Part shown: positions 18,993 through 28,112 of the stretch, piece by piece
Layout of the letters: each line of letters starts with the position of its first letter
How positions within the stretch are numbered: position 1 is the first letter of the stretch
Origin: Brucella gallinifaecis
GTDB taxonomy: Bacteria; Pseudomonadota; Alphaproteobacteria; Rhizobiales; Rhizobiaceae
DNA length: 64,000 nt
Reading direction: 5' to 3'
NCBI RefSeq assembly: GCF_006476605.1
Contig: NZ_ML636811.1
Location: forward strand, 28,525-92,524
Notes under the pieces: generated by a model
Told to the model about the DNA's origin: nothing
What the model saw: the letters and a program-made list of their open reading frames with translations, nothing else
Databases searched by the model: none
Made by a program: the position numbers and the translations under genes

Positions 18993-20036
18993 ATGAAAAC
19001 CTATTCGATTGCACTCATTCCGGGTGACGGTATCGGCAAAAGCGTAACTGATTCCACGTGGCTGGTTTTGCAACAGGCGTCAAAACGCAATGGATTCTCG
19101 CTGGAAGGCACCAGCTTTCCGTGGTCATGCGAATATTATCTTGAGACCGGCGCGATGATGCCAGCAGATGGCATCGAGACGCTGCGTAAGTTTGATGCGA
19201 TTTATCTCGGTGCCATTGGCTGGCCTGCGGAAGTACCAGATTCAGTATCCCTGCACGGATTACTGCTGCCGATCCGCAAAGCCTTTGTACAATATGCCAA
19301 TATCCGCCCGCATCGCCTGTTGCCGGGTGTAACCGGTCCGCTTCGTTCTGAAGGGTTTGATATTATTTGTGTTCGTGAGAATACCGAGGGCGAATATTCG
19401 GGTGCTGGTGGACGTGTGCATTCGGGCACGAAAAATGAGGTCGCGGTAGAAACTGCGATTTTTACCCGAACGGGCGTTGAACGCATCATCCGCTTTGGTT
19501 TTGAACAGGCACGGGCACGCCGTAAGAAGCTTGCTTCGGTAACAAAATCGAATGCTCAGAAATATTCGATGGTTTTCTGGGACGAAGTGACAAAGGATGT
19601 TGCCAAGGAATATCCTGATGTCGAAGTCTCGCATTATCATATTGATGCTATGGCAGCACGTATGGTTATGGCGCCGGAAAGCCTTGACGTGATCGTGGCT
19701 TCAAACCTCTTTGGTGATATTCTGACTGATCTGGGGGCAGCCATTCAGGGCGGTCTAGGCTATGCGGCATCTGCCAACATTAATCCTGATCGCACAGCAC
19801 CTTCCATGTTTGAGCCGGTTCATGGTTCAGCGCCTGACATTGCGCATTTTGGCATTGCCAATCCTATTGCAGCGATCTGGTCGGGCGCAATGATGCTTGA
19901 GCATCTTGGCGAGCATCAGGCTGCAAAAGATGTGATGACAGCAATTGAAACGGTGACGGCTCAGAGTATTGGAACTGTCGCGGGTAAAGACAAGACGGAT
20001 GCAATTACGCAGGCCGTGCTCACAGCTCTGGCATAA
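18993..20036 (+). CDS. Isocitrate/isopropylmalate-family dehydrogenase (tartrate/D-malate type)
   Basis: This 347-residue beta-hydroxyacid oxidative decarboxylase has IPGDGIGKSV at the N-terminus, YANIRPHRLLPG for substrate binding, RENTEGEYSG, the catalytic Lys region TKSNAQKYSMVFWDEV and ASNLFGDILTDLGAA with metal-binding Asp residues. The loop sequence and size fit tartrate or D-malate dehydrogenases better than leucine or TCA enzymes. It starts after AAGGGAAC. Between two aldehyde dehydrogenase genes it would oxidatively decarboxylate a hydroxy-dicarboxylate produced in the pathway. Confidence 0.85.
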   Translation: MKTYSIALIPGDGIGKSVTDSTWLVLQQASKRNGFSLEGTSFPWSCEYYLETGAMMPADGIETLRKFDAIYLGAIGWPAEVPDSVSLHGLLLPIRKAFVQYANIRPHRLLPGVTGPLRSEGFDIICVRENTEGEYSGAGGRVHSGTKNEVAVETAIFTRTGVERIIRFGFEQARARRKKLASVTKSNAQKYSMVFWDEVTKDVAKEYPDVEVSHYHIDAMAARMVMAPESLDVIVASNLFGDILTDLGAAIQGGLGYAASANINPDRTAPSMFEPVHGSAPDIAHFGIANPIAAIWSGAMMLEHLGEHQAAKDVMTAIETVTAQSIGTVAGKDKTDAITQAVLTALA

Positions 20037-20046
20037 AGAGGAAGTC

Positions 20047-21501
20047 ATGCATACTTTGAAAGATCACGCACTTTTCCGCCAACAGGGACTTATTGGTGGC
20101 GTCTGGCAGGATGCCACATCTGGCGCAACTGTTGATGTTACCAATCCTGCAAGCCTTAGCACTTTGGGCACGATCCCGGATATGGGCGGCAAGGAAACCC
20201 GCGCGGCAATTAATGCTGCAGCGAAAGCTTTCAAGCCATGGAAAAAGAAAACGCATGCCGAGCGTGCAGCGTTGCTTGAGAGCTGGTTTGCACTGATGGT
20301 CGAGCATGAACAGGATCTTGCTCTTTTGCTCACATTGGAGCAGGGAAAACCACTCAATGAAGCACTGGGTGAAATTCGCTATGGTGCATCCTTTGTTAAA
20401 TGGTTCGCTGAAGAAGCGCGTCGCATTGATGGAGGCAGCATCCCTTCGCCAACGGCTGATCGCCGCATTCTGGTGTTAAAAGAAGCCGTTGGTGTTTGCG
20501 CGATAATCACACCATGGAACTTTCCGAACGCGATGATTACCCGTAAGGTTGCTCCAGCGCTTGCGGCAGGCTGTACAGTTGTGATCAAGCCGTCTGAATT
20601 TACACCGTTTTCAGCGCTGGCACTTGGTGTTCTTGCTGAGAGGGCAGGCATTCCTGCCGGTGTCATAAACATCGTTACCGGCATGCCAAGCGAAATTGGC
20701 AATGAATTGATGGCTAATGAAACCGTGCGCAAAATTTCGTTTACGGGTTCAACACGCGTTGGTTCGCTTCTGATGAAGGGTGCTGCCGACAGCATTAAGC
20801 GTTTGAGTCTTGAACTTGGCGGCAATGCACCATTTATCATATTTGACGATGCTGATCTTGATCAGGCTGTGGAAGGCGCGATTGCTTCAAAATTCCGCAA
20901 TGGTGGCCAGACCTGCGTTTGCTCAAACCGTATTCTGGTGCAGGCAGGCATTTACGATGCTTTCGCAGAAAAGCTCTCGGCTCGCGTTTTAAAAATGAAA
21001 GTTGGTGCCGGTACAGATGAAGGTGTCGCGATTGGTCCTATGATCAATCACGCAGCGATCGAAAAGATCGAACGCCATGTGAGCGATGCTTTGGGGCGCG
21101 GTGCAAAAATTCTTGCACAAAGCGAAAGCATGCCGGAAGGTCGGCAATATGCGCGTCCGATTGTGCTGGGTGATGCTACAACGGATATGCTGCTTGCATC
21201 GGAAGAAACCTTTGGCCCTGTTGCGCCACTTTTCCGATTTGAGACGGAAGAGGAAGCGATTGAAATTGCCAACGCAACGCCTTTTGGTCTGGCCGCGTAT
21301 TTCTTTACCGAGAACCTCAAACGGTCATGGCGTGTGGCTGAAGCGCTGGAATTCGGCATGGTTGGGCTTAACACGGGTCTGATTTCAACCGAAGTTGCGC
21401 CTTTTGGCGGCGTCAAACAGTCTGGGCTGGGCCGTGAGGGTTCAAAACTGGGTATTGAGGAATATCTGGAAGTTAAAACGCTGCATGTTGGCGGGCTTTA
21501 A
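20047..21501 (+). CDS. gabD: Succinate-semialdehyde dehydrogenase-type aldehyde dehydrogenase
   Basis: The 484-residue protein has the GabD-branch hallmarks ITPWNFPNAMITRKVAPALA, base Glu in LELGGNAP (about residue 255) and catalytic Cys in FRNGGQTCVCSNR (about 290). The extra nearby Cys in TCVCSNR is typical of succinate- or glutarate-semialdehyde dehydrogenases, which feed GABA- or aminovalerate-derived carbon into central metabolism. The ATG at 20047 follows AGAGGAAG and lies 10 bases after the preceding stop. It closes the plus-strand operon and is followed by a strong terminator. Confidence 0.85.
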   Translation: MHTLKDHALFRQQGLIGGVWQDATSGATVDVTNPASLSTLGTIPDMGGKETRAAINAAAKAFKPWKKKTHAERAALLESWFALMVEHEQDLALLLTLEQGKPLNEALGEIRYGASFVKWFAEEARRIDGGSIPSPTADRRILVLKEAVGVCAIITPWNFPNAMITRKVAPALAAGCTVVIKPSEFTPFSALALGVLAERAGIPAGVINIVTGMPSEIGNELMANETVRKISFTGSTRVGSLLMKGAADSIKRLSLELGGNAPFIIFDDADLDQAVEGAIASKFRNGGQTCVCSNRILVQAGIYDAFAEKLSARVLKMKVGAGTDEGVAIGPMINHAAIEKIERHVSDALGRGAKILAQSESMPEGRQYARPIVLGDATTDMLLASEETFGPVAPLFRFETEEEAIEIANATPFGLAAYFFTENLKRSWRVAEALEFGMVGLNTGLISTEVAPFGGVKQSGLGREGSKLGIEEYLEVKTLHVGGL

Positions 21502-21510
21502 GACGAAAGA

Positions 21511-21535
21511 AAAGGGCGGTTAAACCGCCCTTTTT
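21511..21535. terminator. Bidirectional terminator between convergent genes
   Basis: AAAGGGCGGTT and AACCGCCCTTT pair around a very short loop, with T-rich sequence on one side and A-rich sequence on the other. It can terminate both the gabD operon and the convergent FAD oxidase gene ending at 21540. Confidence 0.85.
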
Positions 21536-21539
21536 ACTA

Positions 21540-22817
21540 TTACTGAAACTTGTCGAGCATTTTGTAATAGAAACCCACCATAGGCAGAAACCAAGGCTTG
21601 CCGGAATAACCGGGAATAGTTGGCCATTCGAGGCCGGAGATTGGACTGTTGTCGCTGCGTCCGAGGATTGCGTCTGCGAGATAAATCCCCATCTGCGTGG
21701 ACATTTGTGCGCCATGGCCGGAATAGCCCATCGCATACCAGACGCCATCGGCAAAACCTGCACGCGGATAGCGGTCCCGGGTCATATCGACAAGCCCACC
21801 CCAGCAATAATCGATTTCTACCTTAGCAAGATGCGGGAACATTTTGACGAGGTTTACGCGTAAAATTGCGCCGCTTTTGTTGTCGGAGCGCTGGTCCGAG
21901 GTTGTTGAAAAGCGAGCGCGGCCGCCGAAAATCATACGATTATCCGGTGCAAGCCGGAAATAATTGCCGATATTCATCGACGTGACATAGGTGCGATTGC
22001 CGGGCATGGTGTCAGCAATTTCGCTGCCTGTCAGCGGTCGGGTTGCAATGATAAAGCTGCCAACCGGAATGATGCGTTTGCGGAAATAGGAAAAACTGTC
22101 TGTCGTATAGGCGCCGGTTGCCAGAATTATAGCGTCTGCAGTCACCGTGCCGCGTGATGTGACGATCTGGTGCTGGTTACCGAGCTTTTTGCGCTCCTGA
22201 ACTGTTGTGTTTTCAAAAATCAATGCACCATGACGCGCCGCTGCCGCAGCTAAACCAGTCACATAACGCCCCATATGCATCATGGCGCTTTTTTTGGAAA
22301 GCATAGCTCCGTGAAAATCATATGAGCCGACTTCGCCCGAGAGCTGATCGGCGCGCAACAAGGCGGTGTCGGAGTCGACCTCTGCATGGATGGCTTCAAA
22401 ATTGCGTGCAAGACTGTCGAAATGTGCAGGCTTGGAAGCAAGTTTCAGCTTGCCCGCACGACGGAATGAGCAGTCGATATTTTCTTCGGCGACGATGCGT
22501 TCTATCGTATCGACGGAATGATCAAAAGCTTTGTAAAGAGCCTTGGCACGTTCTGCGCCAAGCTGTTGTTTTGCATCGATATAGCTGTGCGCGAGGCCAT
22601 TGTTGAGGTGTCCCCCATTGCGCCCTGAAGCGCCGGAGCCGACAAGCCCTGTTTCAAACACCGCGACACGGCTGCCTGCTTTGGCAAGATGCAATGCAGC
22701 TGAAAGGCCGGTGAAACCACCGCCGATAATGGCAATATCATAATGCCCTTCTGGTGGGTTCTTTTCGCCAGCAGTGAAAGGCGGTGTCGTATCGTGCCAG
22801 TAGGGTTTAAATTGCAT
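21540..22817 (-). CDS. FAD-dependent amine oxidase (DAO family, PuuB-like), copy 2
   Basis: The 425-residue flavoprotein has IAIIGGGFTGLSAALHLA (about residues 28-45), GSGASGRNGGHLNNG, typical of gamma-glutamylputrescine oxidase relatives, and the C-terminal AMGYSGHGAQMSTQMG. It shares the segment order of the gene at 9387-10691 but is clearly diverged. It oxidises an amine to an aldehyde with release of ammonia and peroxide, an activity that would supply the aldehyde dehydrogenases transcribed towards it. The HAD gene lies 15 bases upstream, so the FAD oxidase/HAD pair is repeated here in the same gene order. Confidence 0.85.
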   Translation of the reverse strand: MQFKPYWHDTTPPFTAGEKNPPEGHYDIAIIGGGFTGLSAALHLAKAGSRVAVFETGLVGSGASGRNGGHLNNGLAHSYIDAKQQLGAERAKALYKAFDHSVDTIERIVAEENIDCSFRRAGKLKLASKPAHFDSLARNFEAIHAEVDSDTALLRADQLSGEVGSYDFHGAMLSKKSAMMHMGRYVTGLAAAAARHGALIFENTTVQERKKLGNQHQIVTSRGTVTADAIILATGAYTTDSFSYFRKRIIPVGSFIIATRPLTGSEIADTMPGNRTYVTSMNIGNYFRLAPDNRMIFGGRARFSTTSDQRSDNKSGAILRVNLVKMFPHLAKVEIDYCWGGLVDMTRDRYPRAGFADGVWYAMGYSGHGAQMSTQMGIYLADAILGRSDNSPISGLEWPTIPGYSGKPWFLPMVGFYYKMLDKFQ

Positions 22818-22832
22818 CTTGCTAAGCCTTAT

Positions 22833-23501
22833 TTACAGTCCAACGACGCCGGCCAGACCAGAAATATCCTTGATTTCGGTATAGCCGTAATAGGGGTTCG
22901 CTGGCTCGTGACCGCGATTGACCCAGACCTTGTTCCTGATACCAAGATCATGCGCCGACATCAGGTCATAGCGGAACGATGAGGAGACATGCAGAATGTC
23001 TTCCGGATTGGCGTTGAGCTGATCGAGCATATATTCAAACGCTTTGAAGCGTGGCTTATATGCTTGTGCCTGCTGCGCTGTATAAACGGCATGAAATGGT
23101 GCGCCGAGCTTGTCGACATTGTGGTGGATCTGCTCGTTCATCGCGTTTGAAAGAATGACGAGCGGGATTTCCTTGGCGACCTTGGAAAGACCGGCCGGCA
23201 CGTCTGCATGCGGTCCCCAAGTTGGTACGCGTTCATAGACTGTGCGTGCATCTTCAGCTTTGAAGGTTACGTTGTTCTTCTTGCAGGTGCGTTCAATCGC
23301 ATTGTGCACGACTTCATTATAAGGCTTCCAGTCACCGAGGATTTCATCCAGGCGATAAGCGGCAAAATTCTTGATAAACTGCTGCATCTGTTCTTCATTC
23401 AGCTGTTCGCCGTAAAGATCGCGTGCGGCTTCCGCCATCTGAAAATTGGTCAGCGTGCCGTAGCAATCGAAGGTGATGTATTTTGGTCTGAACTGGGCCA
23501 T
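22833..23501 (-). CDS. HAD-superfamily type II hydrolase (L-2-haloacid dehalogenase-like), copy 2
   Basis: The 222-residue protein has the classical motif I FDCYGTLTNF with nucleophilic Asp11, motif II ILSNAMN, a Lys in AYKPRFKAFEYML and the acidic motif HVSSSFRYDLMSAHDLG. It fits the L-2-haloacid dehalogenase fold, which has a cap domain after motif I. It precedes the FAD oxidase by 15 bases in the same operon. The recurrent coupling of such HADs with DAO-type oxidases suggests a role in clearing a reactive or mis-modified oxidation product; that is inference, and true halide substrates are not indicated by context. Confidence 0.82.
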   Translation of the reverse strand: MAQFRPKYITFDCYGTLTNFQMAEAARDLYGEQLNEEQMQQFIKNFAAYRLDEILGDWKPYNEVVHNAIERTCKKNNVTFKAEDARTVYERVPTWGPHADVPAGLSKVAKEIPLVILSNAMNEQIHHNVDKLGAPFHAVYTAQQAQAYKPRFKAFEYMLDQLNANPEDILHVSSSFRYDLMSAHDLGIRNKVWVNRGHEPANPYYGYTEIKDISGLAGVVGL

Positions 23502-23830
23502 GATTTGATCCTTCCAAGGCGTGCAGGCACTGCTGTGCCATTGTCATACATCATAATGAGCCGCGAATAGACTAATCACTGCATTCCTATCCGCGCAAAG
23601 CAGATTGTTTCGTATCTCAACGAAGCTTTGGCAGAGAGTTTCGTCAGGCTGGCCTTGGAGTAGGGGTAGACTATTGGTTTGAGCAGTGGTTCGTCATACC
23701 TCGCGGCATAAGATGCGGCGGCGGTGTCAAAGGACAGTGAAAACCATCGGTATATGGATGCTGGTCGGGATGAACTGCTGCGAGCCTCATTCTAATCTGA
23801 GTCAATGAAGAACCGTGCTCGGAAACAGTC
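23502..23830. other. Intergenic region between divergent HAD and GNAT genes
   Basis: This 329-bp divergent control region must hold promoters for the HAD/FAD-oxidase operon (minus) and the GNAT/aminotransferase operon (plus). I see no tight dyad, no credible ORF and no RNA gene in it. Confidence 0.5.
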
Positions 23831-24673
23831 ATGACTGCATCGCCAATCACTCTTGAAACGATGACATCTGATCATCTTGATGGTGCTGTTGCTTTGTCTC
23901 AACAGGCAGGCTGGCCACATCGTCGAGAAGACTGGGCCTTTGTGCTCACGCTCAGCAATGGTGTCGTTGCACTGGAAAGTGGACATGTTGTTGGCACCGC
24001 GATGTCAACGCCATTGGGCGATGATGTTGCAGCCGTCAATATGGTTATTGTTGATGAAGCGATGCGTGGACGCGGGCTTGGTCGCAAGCTGATGCAGGCA
24101 GCCCTTGATGCTGCAAGCGGGCGTACATGTTTGCTTGTTGCCACACAGGATGGTTTGCCGCTTTATGAAAAGCTAGGCTTTGTTAAGACTGGTGAAATTA
24201 TTCAGCATCAGGGTATTGCTGCAAAGGTGGATGCACAGGGCGATATATCCTGGGCACAAAGCAATGATTTTCCAAGTTTGATTGAACTGGATCATGCGGC
24301 GACTGGCCACAATCGGTCGAATATCATGCAGTTGTTAAATGAGAGTGCGCAGTTTGCAGTCATTCGCAAGAATAATAAAGTTGAGGCATTTGCCGGCATT
24401 CGCCCCTTTGGTCGTGGTCTTGTTATTGGCCCCGTGGTCGCAAAGACTATTGATGATGCGTGTACGTTGATCGATTTTCTACTCTCAAAACATACGGGTG
24501 AGTTTGTCCGCGTGGATACGAATATTGCAACAGGTCTTGCCGATTGGTTGACCGAACGCGGACTGGTGCATGTTGGTGGCGGAATACCGATGCGCCGCGC
24601 TGTTGGACCAATTGATGAACAAAGCGGCACTGAATACCGCACATATGCGCTTGTAAATCAGGCACTAGGTTGA
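23831..24673 (+). CDS. Two-domain GNAT N-acetyltransferase, copy 2
   Basis: The 280-residue protein has an N-terminal GNAT domain with the acetyl-CoA loop EAMRGRGLGRKLM (about residues 76-88) and a second half (about 140-280) with GPVVAKTIDDA and FVRVDTNIATGLADWL. It mirrors the gene at 13751-14638 in length and motif order. It is co-transcribed with the class III aminotransferase that starts 13 bases downstream, so the acetylated compound is probably an amine or amino acid of this pathway. The substrate is not known. Confidence 0.78.
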   Translation: MTASPITLETMTSDHLDGAVALSQQAGWPHRREDWAFVLTLSNGVVALESGHVVGTAMSTPLGDDVAAVNMVIVDEAMRGRGLGRKLMQAALDAASGRTCLLVATQDGLPLYEKLGFVKTGEIIQHQGIAAKVDAQGDISWAQSNDFPSLIELDHAATGHNRSNIMQLLNESAQFAVIRKNNKVEAFAGIRPFGRGLVIGPVVAKTIDDACTLIDFLLSKHTGEFVRVDTNIATGLADWLTERGLVHVGGGIPMRRAVGPIDEQSGTEYRTYALVNQALG

Positions 24674-24686
24674 TTTGGAGAATATT

Positions 24687-26063
24687 ATGCTGAGCAATTC
24701 GCTGATCGAACTTGATCGCGCCCATCTGGTGCATCCGGTATCATCATTCCGCAGCCACGAAGCCGCTGGTGTCCGTGTGCTCAAGTCGGGCAAAGGGGCG
24801 ACTGTAACCGATGCATCGGGCCATAAGCTGCTTGATGGTTTTGCCGGTCTTTGGTGCGTAAATGTTGGCTATGGTCAGGATAGTATCGTGGAAGCGGCAA
24901 CAAAGCAGTTGCAAGAGCTTCCATATGCGACAGGCTATTTTGGCCTTGGTTCAGAGCCTGCCATTCGATTGGCGGCTGAACTGGCAGATCGTGCGCCGGG
25001 TGATCTCAACCACGTCTATTTCACGCTTGGCGGTTCGGATGCGATCGACAGCACAATCCGCTTCATTCGCTATTATTACCATGCGAAGGGTACGCCGCAG
25101 AAAGACCAATTTATTTCGGTTGAATATGGTTATCATGGCTCCTCGACAGCTGGTTCTGGTCTGACTGCACTTCCGGCATTTCATGCGGGCTTTGGTGTTC
25201 CATATGACTGGCAGCATAAAATTCCATCGCATTATGCCTATCGCAATCCGGTTGGCTCCGATCCGCAGGCAATCATCAATGCATCGGTTGAAGCGCTTCG
25301 TGCTAAAATCGAAGAGCTTGGTGCTGAACGTGTTGCGGCATTTTATGTTGAGCCTATTCAGGGATCGGGCGGTGTGCTCGTGCCGCCAGCCGGCTGGCTC
25401 AAGGCGATGCATGAAGTTTGCAAGAAATATAATGTTCTGTTCATCGTCGATGAAGTGATCACCGGCTTTGGCCGTACTGGTCCGCTTTTCGCCTGTTCGG
25501 AAGATGATGTTGTGCCGGATTTCATCACGGCTGCCAAAGGTTTGACATCGGGCTATGTGCCGATGGGTGCTGTATTCATGTCCGATCACGTCTACAACAC
25601 AATCGCAGATGGCGCAGGCAAGTCCGCAGTCGGTCACGGCTATACCTATTCGGCACACCCCGTAAGTGCAGCAGTTGGCCTTGAATGTTTGCGTCTTTAT
25701 GAAGGTGGGTTGCTTGAAAATGGTCGCAAGGCTGGTCAGCGTCTTATGGCTGGTTTGCATGCTTTGGCAGATCATCCGCTGGTTGGCGATATACGTGGTC
25801 GTGGCATGCTTGCAGCAATCGAGCTTGTAACAGACAAGGATAAGAAGACACCGCTTCCGGCAGCAGTTGATCCGGCACGTCGCATTTTTGATCGTGCATG
25901 GGATAATGGTCTTGTCATTCGCGCCTTTGCGAATGGCGTTCTTGGCTATGCACCGCCGCTTTGCTGCACTGATGATGATATCGACGCAATCATCGAGCGC
26001 ACGCGCATAACGCTTGATCAGACGCTTGCTGATGAGGATGTGCGTATAGCGATGAAGGGATGA
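24687..26063 (+). CDS. Class III (omega) PLP-dependent aminotransferase
   Basis: The 458-residue protein belongs to the fold-type I class III aminotransferases. It has LGGSDAIDSTIRFIRYYYH (cofactor phosphate site), IVDEVITGFGRTG with the PLP-ring Asp, and the Schiff-base Lys in ITAAKGLTSGYVPMGA (about residue 284). Relatives transfer an omega-amino group from beta-alanine, GABA, putrescine or similar compounds to pyruvate. The ATG at 24687 has GGAG 7 bases upstream, preferable to the TTG at 24675. It follows the GNAT gene directly. The semialdehyde product could be oxidised by the two aldehyde dehydrogenases. Confidence 0.9.
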   Translation: MLSNSLIELDRAHLVHPVSSFRSHEAAGVRVLKSGKGATVTDASGHKLLDGFAGLWCVNVGYGQDSIVEAATKQLQELPYATGYFGLGSEPAIRLAAELADRAPGDLNHVYFTLGGSDAIDSTIRFIRYYYHAKGTPQKDQFISVEYGYHGSSTAGSGLTALPAFHAGFGVPYDWQHKIPSHYAYRNPVGSDPQAIINASVEALRAKIEELGAERVAAFYVEPIQGSGGVLVPPAGWLKAMHEVCKKYNVLFIVDEVITGFGRTGPLFACSEDDVVPDFITAAKGLTSGYVPMGAVFMSDHVYNTIADGAGKSAVGHGYTYSAHPVSAAVGLECLRLYEGGLLENGRKAGQRLMAGLHALADHPLVGDIRGRGMLAAIELVTDKDKKTPLPAAVDPARRIFDRAWDNGLVIRAFANGVLGYAPPLCCTDDDIDAIIERTRITLDQTLADEDVRIAMKG

Positions 26064-26412
26064 GTTTGAAGAGCAGCAGCTCAGCTGCAAGCAAGAATTT
26101 CGTAACTTTATGATATTCGCAATATTATGCTGTTGCTTTTCACCAATTCAGCGCAATTTACCCGCATCTTTGTAACACACTGTCAGAACTGCCAATGGTG
26201 AGGATAAAAGGCAAATCCACGGGATTGGGTTGAGATTATCGAATAATTACCGGCCAAATGCTGGTTTTGTTCGCTCTCCTCAAAGTCTTTTTTAACTCAC
26301 ACTGCAAAGAGGTGTTGTTAACGACCGTAATTCTGAAACTGCAATGAAGCCAAGGTGAAACCGGTGACTATAAACCGGAGCACCAGATGCAATTATAATA
26401 AGGGGAACTGCC
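26064..26412. other. Intergenic region before the peptide-type ABC operon
   Basis: This 349-bp stretch has a small dyad just after the aminotransferase (GCAGCAGCTCAGCTGC, 26071-26086) and an AAGGGGAAC ribosome site before the next gene at 26413. It probably contains the ABC operon promoter. No gene or RNA is recognisable. Confidence 0.45.
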
Positions 26413-28023
26413 ATGAGCGAGAAGATAACCAACTGGACTTCTTCCGACGACCGGATGATTGAAGATGCAATTCGTCGCGGGGCAACCCGGCGTGAATTGT
26501 TGCAGATGATGCTTATGGGTGGAGTAGCGGTTGCGGCGGGTTCGACGATTCTAGGTCGCGCAACCTCCGCACATGCTGCGACCCCGGTTAAAGGCGGTTT
26601 CATCAAGGCGGCTGGTTTCAGCGCTTCCACTGCCGATACGCTTGACCCTGCGAAGGCCTCCAATGCGACCGATTATGTTCGCTGCTGCGCATTCTATAAC
26701 CGCCTGACATTTCTGAATGGTCAGGGCGAAACTGAGATGGAACTGGCCGAAAGCGTGGAAAGCCCAGATGCAAAGGTCTGGACAGTCAAGCTGCGCAAGG
26801 GGGTGACCTTCCATGACGGCAAGTCACTAACGGCAGACGACGTCGTTTTCTCGCTTAATCGCCACCTTGATCCAGCCGTTGGTTCCAAGGTGAATGCGCT
26901 TGCCAAGCAGATCAAGAGTGTCAAGAAGATTGATGACACGACGGCAGAAATTACGCTTGAAAGCGCCAATGCCGATTTGCCAACAATTCTCGCGATGCAT
27001 CATTTCATGATCGTTGCAGATGGCACGACCGATTTCTCCAAGGGTAATGGCACAGGTCCATTTGTATGCAAGGAATTCCAGCCGGGCGTGCGCTCAATGG
27101 CTGCGCGTAACGAGAACTACTGGAAGAACAACGGCCCGCATCTCGACTCGTTTGAGTTCTTTGCAATTTCCGACGAAAGTGCACGTATGAATGCGGTGCT
27201 ATCGGGCGATATTCACCTTGGTGCAAACCTCAACCCTCGCTCGCTGCGCGTGCTTGAAAACAACCCAGCTGCCAAGCTCTTCATCTCGAAGCTCGGTACC
27301 TATACCAATCTTAATGTTCGTCTAGACCTTACACCGGGCGATAAGGCTGGCGTGGCTGAAGCGCTGAAATATCTGACCAATCGCGAAGTTATCCAGAAAT
27401 CCGTACTACGCGGTCTTGCTGAAATTGCGAATGATCATCCGGTTCCAGCTACCAGCAAATATCACAATGCAGAGCTGAAGCAGCGCGAGTTTGATCCAGA
27501 ACGTGCAAAGTCGCTGCTTGAAAAAGCCGGTATGCTTAATCAGGAAATCCGCATCACTGCGGCAGAAGCGGCATCGTCATCGCTCGATTATGCCATGGTT
27601 CTCCAGCAGGCAGCTTCGACAATCGGCCAGAAAATCACTATCGATCGTGTGCCGTCGGATGGTTATTGGTCAAACCATTGGCTAAAAGATCCGGTCCATT
27701 ACGGCAACATCAATGCCCGCCCAACACCGGATATCTTGTTCTCACTGCTCTACAAGGCGGATGCGCCATGGAATGAAAGCCAGTACAAGTCGGAGAAGTT
27801 TGACTCAATGCTGCTCGAAGCCCGTGGTTCGCTTGATGAAGCAAAGCGCAAGGCAATCTATGGTGATATGCAGGCTATGATTTCCAATGAAGCCGGAACG
27901 GTCATTCCTGTCTTTATGTCCAATGTTGATGCGATCTCGCCGAAGCTGAATGGTCTTGAGCCAAATCCGCTGGGTGGCATGATGGGTTATACATTTGCCG
28001 AGCATGCATGGCTGGAAGCCTGA
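26413..28023 (+). CDS. ABC transporter substrate-binding protein, peptide/opine family 5 (DppA-like)
   Basis: This 536-residue periplasmic binding protein has a long N-terminus with TRRELLQMMLMGGVAVAAGS (about residues 25-44), a twin-arginine-like signal ending near SAHAA. The mature part has DTLDPAKASNATDYVRC and KLRKGVTFHDGKSLTADDVVFSLNRHL (about 118-144, core HDGKSLTADDVVFS), hallmarks of SBP family 5, which binds di- and oligopeptides, opines or nickel chelates. Permease and ATPase genes follow in order, so this is a complete importer. The ligand is not evident, but the context suggests an amino-acid conjugate or peptide feeding the adjoining oxidases. Confidence 0.9.
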   Translation: MSEKITNWTSSDDRMIEDAIRRGATRRELLQMMLMGGVAVAAGSTILGRATSAHAATPVKGGFIKAAGFSASTADTLDPAKASNATDYVRCCAFYNRLTFLNGQGETEMELAESVESPDAKVWTVKLRKGVTFHDGKSLTADDVVFSLNRHLDPAVGSKVNALAKQIKSVKKIDDTTAEITLESANADLPTILAMHHFMIVADGTTDFSKGNGTGPFVCKEFQPGVRSMAARNENYWKNNGPHLDSFEFFAISDESARMNAVLSGDIHLGANLNPRSLRVLENNPAAKLFISKLGTYTNLNVRLDLTPGDKAGVAEALKYLTNREVIQKSVLRGLAEIANDHPVPATSKYHNAELKQREFDPERAKSLLEKAGMLNQEIRITAAEAASSSLDYAMVLQQAASTIGQKITIDRVPSDGYWSNHWLKDPVHYGNINARPTPDILFSLLYKADAPWNESQYKSEKFDSMLLEARGSLDEAKRKAIYGDMQAMISNEAGTVIPVFMSNVDAISPKLNGLEPNPLGGMMGYTFAEHAWLEA

Positions 28024-28112
28024 CCTTTCGTCAGGTAGTCTCGCTTTTCGGGTTCGGGCGAAAGTATAGTTTTTGCCCGAACTGATCGTTTCCCCCCATT
28101 ATTGGGCTGCGC

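Noticed and set aside
24951..26090. 379-codon open frame antisense to the class III aminotransferase
   Set aside because: Cys- and Ile-rich translation without any domain; it is the codon-bias shadow of a clearly real gene with intact active-site motifs.
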